Assembly: GCA_018343915.1 (NCBI GenBank)
Contig: JABRWF010000005.1
Location: 1,833,001 to 1,897,000, forward strand
From: Agroathelia rolfsii
Lineage: Eukaryota; Basidiomycota; Agaricomycetes; Amylocorticiales; Amylocorticiaceae
Length of the DNA: 64,000 bases
Reading direction: 5' to 3'
Each line of letters starts with the position of its first letter. Position 1 is the stretch's first letter. Below, piece by piece: positions 63,263-64,000 of the stretch. Both the position numbers and the translations under genes were made by a program. Under the pieces are notes generated by a model that had not been told where the DNA came from, did not search any database, and saw only the letters and a program-made list of their open reading frames with translations.

Positions 63263-64000
63263 AGATTAATGGGCGTCGCTGGTTTACCCAGACATGGGGA
63301 TGTATAGATTTACTGATAACTCAATCCGGGCTCAAATAGAAACATCGTCGAAAGATCCCATGCGGTGTACGTACCCTATCATCAAAGCTGTTCAATGTTT
63401 ATGTGCAAACATCCATTCGAGTATGTTATAGTGATAAACGGACTTCCTGATATACTTTGACAAGGTCCTAGGATACATACTTTTCAAGTCAGTGAACAAG
63501 TACGGTACATACACTGATACTAGTAGGCTGACACGATGATTGCTAACTTGAAGATGTTTCTGACCTGGTGCTTGTGTGAATAAGCATTGGCTATTTTTTT
63601 GCAACACATCGAGATTCAGGACAAGCACAAAGACACAGGAAGCGTACCCATCACCATTGCACGACAGTTTGAGAAAGGTGCAAAATTTTACTAGTAGACT
63701 ACTGACAGCTACTAGTAAAAAGCGTCGCGGAAGACAGAGCGCATGATTGTTCGGAGTAGGACCAATACCAAGTAATACTATGTCTAGTCATTTTATATGA
63801 CCGGTCCTGGGAGGGGAGAAATGGAAGTCAATCCGAATGGCATCATTCAAGAGAGTCCAAGCGCCAGCTGTAGTACTATCAAGTAGTAGACGGCCTTAGG
63901 ACAATCCGCGGTCGATGATCCGAGCAATCCATGCCGAAGGGGGTCTAATGTCACAGTGAAGTATGCTAGTAGCGCCTATAATAATACATGTAGTATTGAC
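63263..64000. other. Right end, no gene seen
   Basis: ACTAGTA-type short repeats around 63690-63715 and 63965. No supported coding region. Confidence 0.4.

Overview
The window looks like a nuclear chromosome segment of a filamentous basidiomycete, probably a plant-decaying Agaricomycete. Genes are split by many short (about 50-70 nt) GT..AG introns. The gene set includes secreted plant-polymer hydrolases (a family 28 rhamnogalacturonase carrying a fungal cellulose-binding CBM1, and a glucoamylase with a CBM20), a basidiomycete-type multi-TM protein, a cytochrome-b5-fused sphingolipid desaturase and a membrane-anchored fungal P450. I cannot name the species from sequence alone. All exon structures below were read by eye from splice signals, frame and family similarity, so single boundaries may be off by a few bases.

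Layout. 0.3-4.0 kb: two Old-Yellow-Enzyme genes in tandem on the minus strand, the distal one decayed. 4.4-5.0 kb: a nest of short inverted-repeat elements. 5.2-9.7 kb: a large, mostly disordered RING-H2 protein. 10-13.2 kb: an unrecognised Ser/Thr-rich protein and a uridine phosphorylase. 15.5-17.4 kb: the desaturase. 17.7-18.1 kb: a foldback element. 18.7-23.6 kb: a multi-TM protein and a repeat-containing hydrophilic (LEA-like) protein. 24.4-31.8 kb: the two secreted glycoside hydrolases. 32.3-35.1 kb: an IML2/TTC39-type TPR protein. 35.6-48.4 kb: alpha/beta hydrolase, two tandem MFS exporters and a P450. 51-56.3 kb: a small NTF2-like candidate, a short-chain dehydrogenase and a Ser/Thr-rich GPI-type surface protein. 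58.0-63.3 kb: a second MFS/hydrolase divergent pair and a fragment of a P450.

The most informative structure is the relation between 35.6-48.4 kb and 58-63.3 kb. The hydrolase and MFS genes occur as a head-to-head pair in both places, in opposite orientation, with the same exon phases and near-identical exon lengths. The 35-45 kb copies are open. The 58-62 kb copies carry disabling lesions: a 1-nt deletion in the hydrolase; and in the MFS gene a 10-nt deletion, loss of both splice sites of one intron, and a nonsense codon. A short C-terminal P450 relic follows at 63.2 kb. This suggests a small oxidation/hydrolysis/efflux cluster that was duplicated and whose second copy is dying. The OYE tandem at the left end shows the same pattern, with loss of the start codon and a nonsense codon in one copy and a MITE sitting where the other copy has its TATA box.
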